Notes: generated by a model from the letters alone, not told the origin. Shown: positions 50,213-58,794, counted from the first letter of the stretch. The stretch is DNA of 64,000 nucleotides from Streptomyces pyxinae (GCF_024756275.1 NZ_JANUGQ010000013.1:62001-126000), one strand, 5' to 3'. Translations and numbers: made by a program.

Positions 50213-50688
50213 GGCTGTCGTGTTGCTCTCTTCCTGCGTCTGGCGTCTGAGCCTGGGTCGAAGACGGTCGGGGGTCGCCGCCCGGTCGGTCGGCTCCGGC
50301 CGGGTCCCTTCCGGGTCCGGCCGGGGTCCTGTCCGGGTCCGGTCGGTACGGCTCCGGTGCGGGCCCGGTCAGGGGCTTCGCCCGGGTCACGGGCCCGTCC
50401 CGGGGTCCCGGGGTTCCGGAGCCGCCCGGGGGCCGGCCGGGTCATGGTCGGCGGGGCGGCGGCCGGTGGGGGTCCGCCGGCGGGGGGTACGGGGAGCACC
50501 GCCCGCCGCACGGCACCCGGGCCACCCGGGGTCCGGGCCGGCCGTGGTCCGGGAGGGGCCCCGGACCAGGAGGGCCACCGGTGCGGAGGCCGGGCCCGGG
50601 GCCGTGGGGCCGTCACCTCGCGGTCACGGCCCCACGGCTCCGGTACGGCACCGGCGGCGTACCGCTCGGCGGACGGGCGGGCGGCGGG
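50213..50688. other. Long intergenic gap between sufB and sufD with repetitive GGGTCCGG
   Basis: 476 bases with no gene I can support. Bases 50265-50420 contain many degenerate GGGTCCGG/CCGGTCGG units. A strong hairpin lies near the sufB end (50601-50638). The plus-strand open frames across this region are shadows of the suf genes. Confidence 0.5.
50601..50638 (-). terminator. Hairpin 51 bases after sufB (attenuator candidate)
   Basis: Perfect 13-bp stem (GCCGTGGGGCCGT, 50601-50613, with 50626-50638) and 12-base loop on the suf transcript between sufB and sufD. It could stop part of the transcription and so set the SufB to SufD ratio, or protect the upstream mRNA. Confidence 0.6.
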
Positions 50689-52104
50689 TCAGCCGACCGC
50701 GCCCTCCATCTGGAGCTCGATCAGCCGGTTGAGTTCCAGCGCGTACTCCATCGGCAGCTCCTTGGCGATCGGCTCCACGAAGCCGCGGACGATCATCGCC
50801 ATCGCCTCGTCCTCGCTCAGACCGCGGCTCATCAGGTAGAAGAGCTGGTCCTCGGAGACCTTGGAGACGGTCGCCTCGTGGCCCATGGACACGTCGTCCT
50901 CGCGGACGTCGACGTACGGGTAGGTGTCCGAGCGGGAGATCGTGTCCACCAGCAGGGCGTCGCAGAGCACATTGGACTTGGCGCCCGGGGCGCCCTCACC
51001 GATCTCGATGAGACCCCGGTAGGAGGTGCGGCCGCCGCCTCGCGCCACCGACTTGGAGACGATGTTGGAGGAGGTGTTCGGCGCCATGTGCACCATCTTG
51101 GCGCCGGCGTCCTGGTGCTGGCCCTCGCCCGCGAAGGCGATGGAGAGCGTCTCGCCCTTGGCGTGCTCACCCATCAGGTAGACCGCCGGGTACTTCATGG
51201 TCACCTTGGAGCCGAGGTTGCCGTCGACCCACTCCATGGTGGCGCCCTCGTAGGCGACGGCGCGCTTGGTGACCAGGTTGTAGACGTTGTTCGACCAGTT
51301 CTGGATGGTCGTGTAGCGGCAGCGGCCGCCCTTCTTGACGATGATCTCCACCACGGCGCTGTGCAGCGAGTCCGAGGAGTAGATCGGGGCGGTGCAGCCC
51401 TCGACGTAGTGGACGTAGGCGTCCTCGTCGACGATGATCAGCGTCCGCTCGAACTGGCCCATGTTCTCGGTGTTGATCCGGAAGTACGCCTGGAGCGGGA
51501 TGTCCACGTGGACGCCCTTGGGCACGTAGATGAACGAGCCGCCGGACCAGACCGCGGTGTTCAGCGAGGCGAACTTGTTGTCACCCACCGGGATGACGGT
51601 GCCGAAGTACTCCTGGAACAGCTCCGGGTGCTCCTTCAGCGCGGTGTCGGTGTCCTGGAAGATGACGCCCTGCGCCTCCAGGTCCTCGCGGATCTGGTGG
51701 TAGACGACCTCGGACTCGTACTGCGCCGCGACACCGGCGACCAGCCGCTGCTTCTCCGCCTCGGGGATGCCCAGCTTGTCGTAGGTGTTCTTGATGTCCT
51801 CGGGCAGGTCCTCCCAGCTGGCGGCCTGCTTCTCGGTGGAGCGGACGAAGTACTTGATGTTGTCGAAGTCGATGCCCGACAGGTCCGAGCCCCAGTTCGG
51901 CATGGGCTTCTTGTCGAAGAGGCGCAGACCCTTCAGCCGCAGCTTGAGCATCCACTCCGGCTCGTTCTTCTTCTCCGAGATGTCGCGGACGACAGCCTCG
52001 GAGAGTCCGCGCTTGGCGGCGGCACCGGCCGCGTCCGAGTCGGCCCAGCCGTACTCGTACCGACCCAGGCCCTCAAGCTCGGGGTGGCTGATCTCGGTGG
52101 TCAT
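50689..52104 (-). CDS. sufB: SufB scaffold protein
   Basis: 471 residues. SufB hallmarks include YGWADSDAAG at the start, the core YVHYVEGCTAPIYSSDSLHS with the Cys for cluster assembly, and LFYLMSRGLSEDEAMAMIVRGF at the end. The ATG overlaps the sufR stop (ATGA), so the repressor and scaffold are translated from one message. Confidence 0.97.
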   Translation of the reverse strand: MTTEISHPELEGLGRYEYGWADSDAAGAAAKRGLSEAVVRDISEKKNEPEWMLKLRLKGLRLFDKKPMPNWGSDLSGIDFDNIKYFVRSTEKQAASWEDLPEDIKNTYDKLGIPEAEKQRLVAGVAAQYESEVVYHQIREDLEAQGVIFQDTDTALKEHPELFQEYFGTVIPVGDNKFASLNTAVWSGGSFIYVPKGVHVDIPLQAYFRINTENMGQFERTLIIVDEDAYVHYVEGCTAPIYSSDSLHSAVVEIIVKKGGRCRYTTIQNWSNNVYNLVTKRAVAYEGATMEWVDGNLGSKVTMKYPAVYLMGEHAKGETLSIAFAGEGQHQDAGAKMVHMAPNTSSNIVSKSVARGGGRTSYRGLIEIGEGAPGAKSNVLCDALLVDTISRSDTYPYVDVREDDVSMGHEATVSKVSEDQLFYLMSRGLSEDEAMAMIVRGFVEPIAKELPMEYALELNRLIELQMEGAVG

Positions 52105-52886
52105 GCGGGGTTCCTCCCGGCCGTACGTGCGGATGCTGATGGACGTGCTGAAGCTGACGCAGGGGTGGACTGCGGTGAAGTCTGGGGCGGCGGGGGGCCG
52201 CCGTCCGGAATGTACGTCGTGCAGACCCCGTCGCCGTGGGCGATGGTCGCCAGCCGCTGGACGTGCGTCCCGAGGAGGCGGGAGAAGACCTCGGTCTCCG
52301 CCTCGCAGAGCTGTGGATAGCGCTCGGCCACATGGGCGACCGGGCAGTGGTGCTGGCAGAGCTGCCGCCCGACCGGCGCGGTACGGGCCGTGGCAGCGTA
52401 CCCGTCGGCGCTCAGCGCCCTGGCGAGCGCCTCGGCCCGGTCCTCCGGGGGCGCGGCCTCGACCTGGGCGCGGTATCCCTCGGCCTGGGCCGCCATCCGG
52501 TCCCGGGCGAACGCCGCGACGGCCGCCTCGCCGCCCGCGTGCTGCTCGATCCAGCGCAGGGCGTCGACGGCGAGCGAGTCGTACGACTGGTCGAAGGCGT
52601 CCCGCCCGCAGTCGGTCAGCGCGAAGACCTTCGCCGGACGCCCCCGGGTGCGGGCGCCGTAGACGCGCTGGGCGTGCGGCGCCACGACGTCGTCGGCCAC
52701 CAGGGCGTCGAGGTGGCGGCGGACGGCGGCCTGGGTGAGGCCGAGCCGCCGGGCCAGTTCGGTGACGGTCGAGGGGCCGTGGTCCAGGATGGACCGCGCG
52801 ACCCGGTTGCGCGTCGATCGATCCGATCGCGCCCCGGCCGCGAGCTCCTCCACCGGAGCCTGGTGGGCCTCGCCGACGTTTTTCAC
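52101..52886 (-). CDS. sufR: SufR-type Fe-S cluster-sensing repressor
   Basis: 261 residues. N-terminal winged HTH (about 27-85; STVTELARRLGLTQAAVRRHL) and a C-terminal sensor with Cys177, Cys181 and Cys194 in CQHHCPVAHVAE and PQLCEAETE, the expected cluster ligands. A disordered Pro/Ser/Ala-rich tail follows. GTG 52886 is chosen; it overlaps the presumed operator, so transcription may begin at or near this codon. The family represses its own suf operon when clusters are plentiful. Confidence 0.92.
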   Translation of the reverse strand: MKNVGEAHQAPVEELAAGARSDRSTRNRVARSILDHGPSTVTELARRLGLTQAAVRRHLDALVADDVVAPHAQRVYGARTRGRPAKVFALTDCGRDAFDQSYDSLAVDALRWIEQHAGGEAAVAAFARDRMAAQAEGYRAQVEAAPPEDRAEALARALSADGYAATARTAPVGRQLCQHHCPVAHVAERYPQLCEAETEVFSRLLGTHVQRLATIAHGDGVCTTYIPDGGPPPPQTSPQSTPASASARPSASARTAGRNPA

Positions 52887-52899
52887 AACGCCATTGTTG
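52886..52899. promoter_or_regulatory. SufR operator candidate CAAC-N6-GTTG
   Basis: CAACGCCATTGTTG, exactly at the sufR start codon. As I recall, S. avermitilis SufR binds a CAAC-N6-GTTG palindrome in its operon promoter. Placement at the start of transcription suits direct repression. Confidence 0.75.
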
Positions 52900-52957
52900 C
52901 GTAATTCGAAGCGGGGTGACAACCCGCGTCGGGATCACTCGCGGTGCCGTGCGTCAC

Positions 52958-52976
52958 TTAGGGAAACCTAACCTGA
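52958..52976 (-). promoter_or_regulatory. Iron box upstream of sufR
   Basis: The minus strand reads TCAGGTTAGGTTTCCCTAA, 15 of 19 matches to the DmdR1/IdeR iron-box consensus. It lies 72 bases before the sufR GTG, in the 460-base divergent region with the ABC exporter. An iron repressor here would add iron control to SufR control. The rest of the region (52977-53346) is GC-rich with no gene seen. Confidence 0.65.
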
Positions 52977-53346
52977 CCTGCGGAAATGATCATTCATGGG
53001 ATCAATTCCGCAGGTCCGGCGGCGGGCCGCGCGCGCGGCCCCGCCACCCTCCGTGACCGCCCTGACCGGCGGTTTGTCCGTTCCCGGGCCGTCTGCGGGC
53101 CGCCCTCCGCAGGAGTCGGGACCCCGCCACGACGCCGTACGCGCTCCGCCCCGCGACCCGCCGGACGGCTCACCCGAACGGGCGTGTGACCAGCCGCCCC
53201 GCCCGCCGTCACCCTCAGGGCGCCGGGCGCGGCCGGGCACCACGGAGCAGTACGGAACAGCACGAAGCACTGGGGACACGGGCGTGCGCCGGGTGATGCG
53301 CATCCCCCGGACGGCGGAACCCGAACGGCTGCCTAGACTTCCCGTC

Positions 53347-54273
53347 ATGCGATACGAGTCCGTCGTCCAGGTCCGTGGCCTGGTCAAGCGGTACGGGTCG
53401 AAGACCGCGGTGGACGGCCTCGATCTCGATGTCCGGGCCGGTACGGTCACCGCCGTCCTCGGGCCCAACGGGGCCGGCAAGACCACCACCGTCGAGACCT
53501 GCGAGGGCTACCGCCGCCCCGACGCCGGCAGCGTCCGGGTGCTGGGGCTCGACCCGGTCGCCGACGCGGCCCGGCTGCGGCCCAGGATCGGGGTGATGCT
53601 CCAGTCCGGCGGCGTCTACTCCGGTGCCCGGGCCGGCGAGATGCTGCGCCACATGGCGAAGCTGTACGCCCATCCGCTGGACGTGGACGCGCTGGTCGAG
53701 CGGCTCGGCCTCGGCTCCTGCGGCCGTACCGGCTACCGGCGGCTCTCCGGCGGCCAGCAGCAGCGGCTCTCGCTCGCCATGGCGGTGGTCGGCCGGCCCG
53801 AGCTGCTCTTCCTGGACGAGCCGACCGCCGGACTCGACCCGCAGGCCCGCCGCGCCACCTGGGAGCTGATCCGGGAGCTGCGCGCCGACGGCGTCAGCAC
53901 CGTACTGACCACCCACTTCATGGACGAGGCCGAGCAGCTCGCGGACGAGGTGGCGATCATCGACGGCGGCCGGGTGGCCGTCCAGGGCACCCCCGAGGAG
54001 CTGTGCCGGGGCGGCGCCGAGAACACCCTGCGGTTCACCGGGCGCCCCGGACTCGACCTGGGGGCGCTGCTCAAGGCGCTCCCCGACGGCACCGCCGCCG
54101 CCGAGCTGACCCCCGGCTCCTACCGGATCACCGGCACGGTCGACCCGGAGCTGCTGGTCACCGTCACCTCCTGGTGCGCCCAGCACGGAGTGCTGGCGGA
54201 GGGCATCGCGGTGGAGCGGCGCACCCTGGAGGACGTCTTCCTGGAGCTGACCGGCAAGGAGCTGCGCCGATGA
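53347..54273 (+). CDS. ABC exporter ATP-binding protein
   Basis: 308 residues. Walker A GPNGAGKTTT (residues 38-47), signature LSGGQQQRLSLA, Walker B LLFLDEPTAGLDP and switch His in TTHFMDEAEQ. C-terminal extension as in DrrA/NatA-type ATPases. ATG 53347 lies seven bases after a TAGACT -10-like box (53334-53339), which suggests a leaderless message; the longer upstream frame is not conserved. Coupled to the permease by ATGA. Next to ctaA, a neighbourhood often seen in actinobacteria. Confidence 0.93.
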   Translation: MRYESVVQVRGLVKRYGSKTAVDGLDLDVRAGTVTAVLGPNGAGKTTTVETCEGYRRPDAGSVRVLGLDPVADAARLRPRIGVMLQSGGVYSGARAGEMLRHMAKLYAHPLDVDALVERLGLGSCGRTGYRRLSGGQQQRLSLAMAVVGRPELLFLDEPTAGLDPQARRATWELIRELRADGVSTVLTTHFMDEAEQLADEVAIIDGGRVAVQGTPEELCRGGAENTLRFTGRPGLDLGALLKALPDGTAAAELTPGSYRITGTVDPELLVTVTSWCAQHGVLAEGIAVERRTLEDVFLELTGKELRR

Positions 54274-55037
54274 GCGGCGGTACGTACACCCCCCGGCCCG
54301 GGGCCGCGCCCGTGGGCCGCATGATCGCGGCGCAGACGGTGCTGGAGACCCGGATGCTGCTGCGCAACGGCGAGCAGCTGCTGCTGACCGTGATCATCCC
54401 CTCGCTGCTGCTGGTGCTGTTCTCCTCGGTCGACATCGTGGACACCGGCTCCGGGCCCGCCGTGGACTTCCTGGCGCCGGGCGTGCTGGCGCTGGCGGTG
54501 ATGTCCACGGCCTTCACCGGCCAGGCGATCGCCACCGGCTTCGAGCGGCGGTACGGGGTGCTCAAGCGGCTGGGCGCCTCCCCGCTCCCCCGCTGGGCGC
54601 TGATGACCGCCAAGACCCTCTCGGTGCTGGTCACCGAGGTGCTCCAGGTGCTGCTGCTGGCCGCCATCGCGCTGGGCCTCGGCTGGTCGCCGCACGGCAA
54701 CCCGCTCGCCGTGCTGCTGCTCCTGGTGGCCGGTACGGCGGCGTTCTCCGGGCTCGGACTGCTGATGGCCGGCACCCTGCGGGCCGAGGCCACCCTGGCC
54801 GCCGCCAATCTGGTGTTCCTGCTCCTGCTGGTGGGCGGTGGGGTGATCGTGCCGCTGGAGAAGTTCCCGGAGGGGGCGCGGGCGGCGCTGGAGCTGCTGC
54901 CGATCGCGGCGCTCTCCGAGGGCCTGCGCGAGGTGCTGCGGGACGGCGCCGGACTGCCGGTGGCCCAGCTCGGGGTGCTCGCGGTGTGGGCGGTGCTGGG
55001 GCTCGGCGCGGCGGCGCGGTTCTTCCGCTGGGAGTGA
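54270..55037 (+). CDS. ABC-2 type permease
   Basis: 255 residues, six predicted membrane helices of the ABC-2 type (LLLTVIIPSLLLVLF near residues 37-51; then about 69-90, 112-136, 146-166, 175-193 and 229-249). It partners the upstream ATPase. The substrate is not predictable. An ATGA overlap couples it to the ATPase gene. Confidence 0.92.
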   Translation: MSGGTYTPRPGAAPVGRMIAAQTVLETRMLLRNGEQLLLTVIIPSLLLVLFSSVDIVDTGSGPAVDFLAPGVLALAVMSTAFTGQAIATGFERRYGVLKRLGASPLPRWALMTAKTLSVLVTEVLQVLLLAAIALGLGWSPHGNPLAVLLLLVAGTAAFSGLGLLMAGTLRAEATLAAANLVFLLLLVGGGVIVPLEKFPEGARAALELLPIAALSEGLREVLRDGAGLPVAQLGVLAVWAVLGLGAAARFFRWE

Positions 55038-55101
55038 GGCCCCGAGCGGGGGGCGTGGGATGAGGACGGGACAGGGACGGGACGAGGGGCGCACGGTGAC
55101 C

Positions 55102-55662
55102 ATGGCGAGGACCGCCCTGCTGGTGATGGACATCCAGCGCGAGATCGTGGAGCTGACCGGCGCCGGTGCCGGCTGTCTGCCGCGCCTGCGCGAGGCGGTC
55201 GAGGGGGCCAGGGCGGCGGGTGTGCCGGTGATCCATGTACGGGTCGGGCTGCGGCCGGGGGTGCCGGACGTCGGTCCGCGCAACCGGGTGCTCACCGCCG
55301 CCGCGGCGGCCGGTCTGTTCGCCGAGGACGCTCCCGGTACGGAGATCCATCCGGCGGTCGCGCCCCGGCCGGGTGAGGCGGTGGTGACCAAGCGGCGGGC
55401 GAGCGCGTTCTCGGGCAGCGATCTCGATCTGGTCCTCCGGACCCGTGGCGTCGAGAGCCTGGTGCTCGCCGGGATCGCCACCTCCGGGGTGGTGCTGCAC
55501 ACCCTGTGCCAGGCCAATGACCTGGACTTCGGCCTCACCGTGCTGGCGGACGCCTGTCTCGACCCCGACCCCGGGATCCACCGGGTGCTGACCGAGCGGG
55601 TCTTCCCGCAGTGGGCGGACGTGCTGACGGTGGACGACTGGCTGGCGACGCTCGCCGGGTAG
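55102..55662 (+). CDS. Isochorismatase-like cysteine hydrolase
   Basis: 186 residues. Catalytic triad of the isochorismatase family: Asp in LLVMDIQREIV, Lys in VVTKRRASAFSG, and the nucleophile position in GIATSGVVLHTLCQA. At that position the family usually has Cys (as in GVATSGCV-type members); here it reads SGVVL, so the Cys appears replaced by Val and activity is uncertain. GTG 55096 has a better placed AGGGGC and would add two residues. Function unknown. Confidence 0.8.
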   Translation: MARTALLVMDIQREIVELTGAGAGCLPRLREAVEGARAAGVPVIHVRVGLRPGVPDVGPRNRVLTAAAAAGLFAEDAPGTEIHPAVAPRPGEAVVTKRRASAFSGSDLDLVLRTRGVESLVLAGIATSGVVLHTLCQANDLDFGLTVLADACLDPDPGIHRVLTERVFPQWADVLTVDDWLATLAG

Positions 55663-55667
55663 GGGGC

Positions 55668-55737
55668 CGGCGGGGTGGGCAGGGCGCCCGGAAGGCCGCG
55701 GTCGGCGGGGTGGGCAGGGCGCCCGGAAGGCCGCGGC
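55668..55737 (+). repeat. 35-bp tandem duplication
   Basis: Two nearly identical 35-base copies (55668-55702 and 55703-55737) that start CGGCGGGGTGGGCAGGGCGC, directly after the hydrolase gene. Confidence 0.85.
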
Positions 55738-55800
55738 CGGAGCCGTACGGCCCCGGAAAGCCCGGCGGCCGTGGCGGCGTGCGAGGCGCACAGACGCGCA

Positions 55801-55836
55801 GGCGTACGGAAGCGTACCGGCGTACGGAGGCGTACC
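55801..55836 (+). repeat. 18-bp tandem repeat before ctaA
   Basis: Two 18-base copies of GGCGTACGGAAGCGTACC (one base different), with more diverged GGCGTACC copies nearby, in the 288-base gap before ctaA. Confidence 0.75.
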
Positions 55837-55950
55837 GGCCCCTGTCGCGCACCCGGCGTACCGGGCATATCCGGCACGCCCGGCGCACCCGGCGTACGAA
55901 ATGAGCCAGGACGACCCCCTCGTGAATCCGTGCACAAGCGGCGTCCTACC

Positions 55951-56922
55951 ATGGGTGCCGTGCTGACCCCCCTGTCCTACCTCGCCCAGCGCTGGACGCC
56001 CTCGCCCAAGACGGTCCGGCGGGCCGCGCTCGCCGCCGTGGTGATGAGCGTCGTCATCATCGTCACCGGCGGCGCCGTCCGGCTGACCAGCTCCGGCCTC
56101 GGCTGCGACACCTGGCCCAAGTGCACGGACGACAGCCTCTTCGCCACGCCCGAGCAGGGCCTGCACGGGGCCATCGAGTTCGGCAACCGGATGCTGACGT
56201 ACGTCCTGTCGGCGGCTGTCGGCTGGGCGATCGTCGCCGCCCGGTGCGCCAAGCCCCGGCGCCGGAAGCTCTCGCGGCTCGCCTGGACGCAGTTCTGGCT
56301 GGTGATGAGCAACGCCGTGATCGGCGGCATCACGGTCTGGATGGGCCTCAACCCCTGGACGGTGGCCGGCCACTTCCTGGCCGCCAACGCCCTGCTGACC
56401 GTCGCCACCCTCACCTGGGTACGGGCCGGCGAGGGCGACGGCGCCCCCCGGCCCCGGGTGCCCAAGCCGGTGCGGAGGCTCGGCTGGGCGCTGGTGGTGG
56501 TCGCCGGGGGGCTGGTCGCCGCCGGGACCACCGTGACCGGTTCGGGCAAGCACGCGGGCGACAGCAGCGACGTCCCCCGGATGCCGTTCGACTTCGTGAC
56601 GGCCGCCCATGTGCACGCGATCTTCGCCTGGGTGGTCTGCGCGCTGGCCGTCGCGGTGTTCGTGGCGCTGCGCGTGGTGGACGCCCCGGACGACACCCGG
56701 GCGCGCGCCCGGGACCTGCTCCTGGTGCTGCTGGCGCAGGGGGCGATCGGCTACGTCCAGTACTTCACCGGGGTGCCCGAGGTGCTGGTGGGGCTGCACA
56801 TGCTCGGCTCCGCGCTGATGTGGATCGCGGTGCTGCGGCTGGCGCTCTCCTTCCGGGAGCGGCCGGCGGACCGCCCGGAGGTCCTGGCCCGGCCCGAGGC
56901 CGCACTCACCACCACCGCCTGA
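55951..56922 (+). CDS. ctaA: Heme A synthase CtaA (COX15 family)
   Basis: 323 residues, eight membrane segments. Heme ligands include His in LHGAIEFGNRMLTYV and later AAHVHAIFAW and GLHMLGSALMW. The CxxWPxC-like loop GCDTWPKCTDD is typical. Converts heme O to heme A for cytochrome c oxidase. ATG 55951 or GTG 55960; a TACCAT box (55947-55952) would place a leaderless start at 55960. Works with ctaB at 58783. Confidence 0.93.
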   Translation: MGAVLTPLSYLAQRWTPSPKTVRRAALAAVVMSVVIIVTGGAVRLTSSGLGCDTWPKCTDDSLFATPEQGLHGAIEFGNRMLTYVLSAAVGWAIVAARCAKPRRRKLSRLAWTQFWLVMSNAVIGGITVWMGLNPWTVAGHFLAANALLTVATLTWVRAGEGDGAPRPRVPKPVRRLGWALVVVAGGLVAAGTTVTGSGKHAGDSSDVPRMPFDFVTAAHVHAIFAWVVCALAVAVFVALRVVDAPDDTRARARDLLLVLLAQGAIGYVQYFTGVPEVLVGLHMLGSALMWIAVLRLALSFRERPADRPEVLARPEAALTTTA

Positions 56923-56986
56923 CCGGCACCACCGTCTGACCGGCACCACCCGCGCGCCCGGCTGCCGTACGGAGCGGCGGCCGGGC

Positions 56987-58168
56987 TCAGGGCGCCGGCA
57001 GCCGGTACACGCGCCGGGCGTTTCCCGCCGCCACCAGGGCGGCCACCCGCCGGGCGTCCCCGGCCGGCCAGGCCCCGCCGCTCACCCGGTCGGTCAGCAG
57101 CCGGCCCAGCGCCTCGCGGAACGCCCGCGCCGCCACCAGGTGCAGTTCGGGCAGGCCCCGGGCGCCGCTGGACCAGAGCACCTTGCCGTACGGCGCCGTC
57201 TCCAGCACCCCGGCCAGCACCGTCGCCGCCACCCCGGGCGCGGGCCCGGCCGGGGCGGTGCCCACATCGGCGTACACCTGCGGGAACCGGTCCGCGAGCA
57301 GGGCCGCCTGGCGGTGGTACGGGTAGCAGCCGAGCAGCACCAGATCGGCGCCCAGCCCGGCGGTGGCCGCCGCGAAGGGGGCGAGGGCCGTCGGATCGGT
57401 GCCGCCCAGCCGGAGCTGGAGCGGACGTCCGGCGGCGACGGCCAGCCAGTGGAGGTGGGCCAGCAGCACCGGCCCGGTCGGCCATCCGTGGCGGCCGGGC
57501 CCCGGAGCCGTACCGGTCGCGTACCGCTCGGCGTCGCGGCCAGCCAGCCAGGCCCCGGCCGCCGCCCGTACCGCGTGGCGCGGCGGCGGCCCGTCGGCGG
57601 CGGGGGCGGGCACCGGGGCCGCGCCGGGCACGCCCGTGCCGGCACCCGTGCCGAAGGCCGCCGCGCTGAAGGCGACCGCCGTGCCGGCCGTGCCGCGCAC
57701 CGCCTCCGCCAGGTTGACCAGCAGCCCGTCGACGGTGCCCGAGGTGTCCGCGATCTGCGCGGCCAGCCGCTCCAGCCGGACCACCTCGTGGACCGGGCCG
57801 CCACCGGAGAGCGCGGGACCAGCGGCGGGGTCGGTGCCGGAGTCGCCGGGGCCACCGGCGGCCTCGGGGGCCGGGTCGACCAGCCACTCCCCGGTGCCCG
57901 CCGCCGCCAGCAGCCGGCGCTCGGTCTCCAGGGCGCCCAGCTCCCGGCGGCGGGCCAGATAGCGGGCGGGCGCGCAGTGCGGCTCCAGGTCCAGCAGCGG
58001 CGGGCACCAGCGGCGCAGCGCCGTCCCGGCCGGGGAGTCGAAGCGGGTGGTGCCGGGGGCGGGCGGGCCGGCGGTGGCGCCCAGCAGGGTCTCGAAGGTG
58101 CCCAGGCCCAGGTCGGCGCGGTCCATGCCGTGGCCGCACTGGTCCACCAGGGGCGGGATCTCGATCAC
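56987..58168 (-). CDS. Amidohydrolase family protein (amidohydrolase-2 type)
   Basis: 393 residues. PPLVDQCGHGMDRADL at the start, then LLAHLHWLAVAAGRPLQLRL, YADVG and APYGKVLWSSGARGLPELH near the end resemble amidohydrolase-2 proteins near glutamine-synthetase-like enzymes. The usual N-terminal HxH motif is replaced by DQCGHG, so metal binding may differ. Several Ala/Gly/Pro-rich loops (about residues 100-125 and 175-205) look expanded. GTG start 58168; it ends convergent with ctaA. Substrate unknown. Confidence 0.7.
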   Translation of the reverse strand: MIEIPPLVDQCGHGMDRADLGLGTFETLLGATAGPPAPGTTRFDSPAGTALRRWCPPLLDLEPHCAPARYLARRRELGALETERRLLAAAGTGEWLVDPAPEAAGGPGDSGTDPAAGPALSGGGPVHEVVRLERLAAQIADTSGTVDGLLVNLAEAVRGTAGTAVAFSAAAFGTGAGTGVPGAAPVPAPAADGPPPRHAVRAAAGAWLAGRDAERYATGTAPGPGRHGWPTGPVLLAHLHWLAVAAGRPLQLRLGGTDPTALAPFAAATAGLGADLVLLGCYPYHRQAALLADRFPQVYADVGTAPAGPAPGVAATVLAGVLETAPYGKVLWSSGARGLPELHLVAARAFREALGRLLTDRVSGGAWPAGDARRVAALVAAGNARRVYRLPAP

Positions 58169-58170
58169 CG

Positions 58171-58260
58171 GGAGGCTCCCCGGCGGTGGGGTAAGGCTCT
58201 CCGGCGGTGGGGCAGGGCTCCCCGGCGGCCCGGCAAGCCGTGCGGCTCCCCGGCGGTGCG
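58171..58260 (+). repeat. About 21-22-bp tandem repeats before the amidohydrolase gene
   Basis: Three to four degenerate copies of GGCTCCCCGGCGGTGGGG, two followed by TAAG or CAGG. They occupy the space between the small-protein gene and the amidohydrolase start. Confidence 0.75.
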
Positions 58261-58318
58261 GTGCGATAAAAGGGTCTTCGCCGGTGCTGGCGGGTGCTCG
58301 CCGGTCACGGGGCCCGCC

Positions 58319-58648
58319 TCAGCCGTTGGAGGGGCCGCCGACCTGGATGCCGGCCATCCGGCTCCACTCGTAGGGGCCGGTGCGCACCTTGGCGGCGAGC
58401 TCGCCGTCGAAGTTCTCGTGCAGGGTGAGCCCGGCTCGCTCGGCGGCGGACAGCGCCATGTCGTGAGTGGGTGCCACCAGGTCGCCCCAGCCGCCGTCCT
58501 CACCGACGAGCACGATCCGGGTGCCGCGCTGTCCCAGGTGCGCGAGCTGACCCTCGGCGCCGCCGTGCCGGGCGGAGAACGCCTTGATCTGCTTGGCGAG
58601 CCGCGCCGCCTTCCGTTCGGTCTGCTTGGCCTGCTTGGTGTCTGCCAT
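58319..58648 (-). CDS. Small conserved-looking protein of unknown function
   Basis: 109 residues. Lys/Arg-rich N-terminal helix (DTKQAKQTERKAARLAKQIK) followed by an alpha/beta part (TRIVLVGEDGGWGDLVAPTHD) and the end YEWSRMAGIQVGG. No signal or membrane segment. ATG 58648 chosen; the frame is open upstream. I do not know the family by name. Confidence 0.65.
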   Translation of the reverse strand: MADTKQAKQTERKAARLAKQIKAFSARHGGAEGQLAHLGQRGTRIVLVGEDGGWGDLVAPTHDMALSAAERAGLTLHENFDGELAAKVRTGPYEWSRMAGIQVGGPSNG

Positions 58649-58681
58649 GCTCTGGATGCTACTCGCGGGTAGATCAACTGG

Positions 58682-58725
58682 CGACGGGCGGACCGCGTGG
58701 TTTTGGCCACGCGGCCCGCCCGTCG
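58682..58725 (-). terminator. Terminator after ctaB
   Basis: 19-bp stem with one mismatch (58682-58700 with 58707-58725) and loop TTTTGG, just past the ctaB stop on the minus strand. Confidence 0.8.
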
Positions 58726-58754
58726 GCGAGCACATCGGCACCTCGGGGCGCCGG

Positions 58755-58794
58755 CCCGGGATCTACCGGAGGAACCCGGGATCTACCGGAGGAA
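58755..58794 (+). repeat. 20-bp duplication of the ctaB 3' end
   Basis: CCCGGGATCTACCGGAGGAA occurs twice in tandem (58755-58774 and 58775-58794). The second copy contains the ctaB stop codon and last codons; the first is downstream of the stop. Confidence 0.85.
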
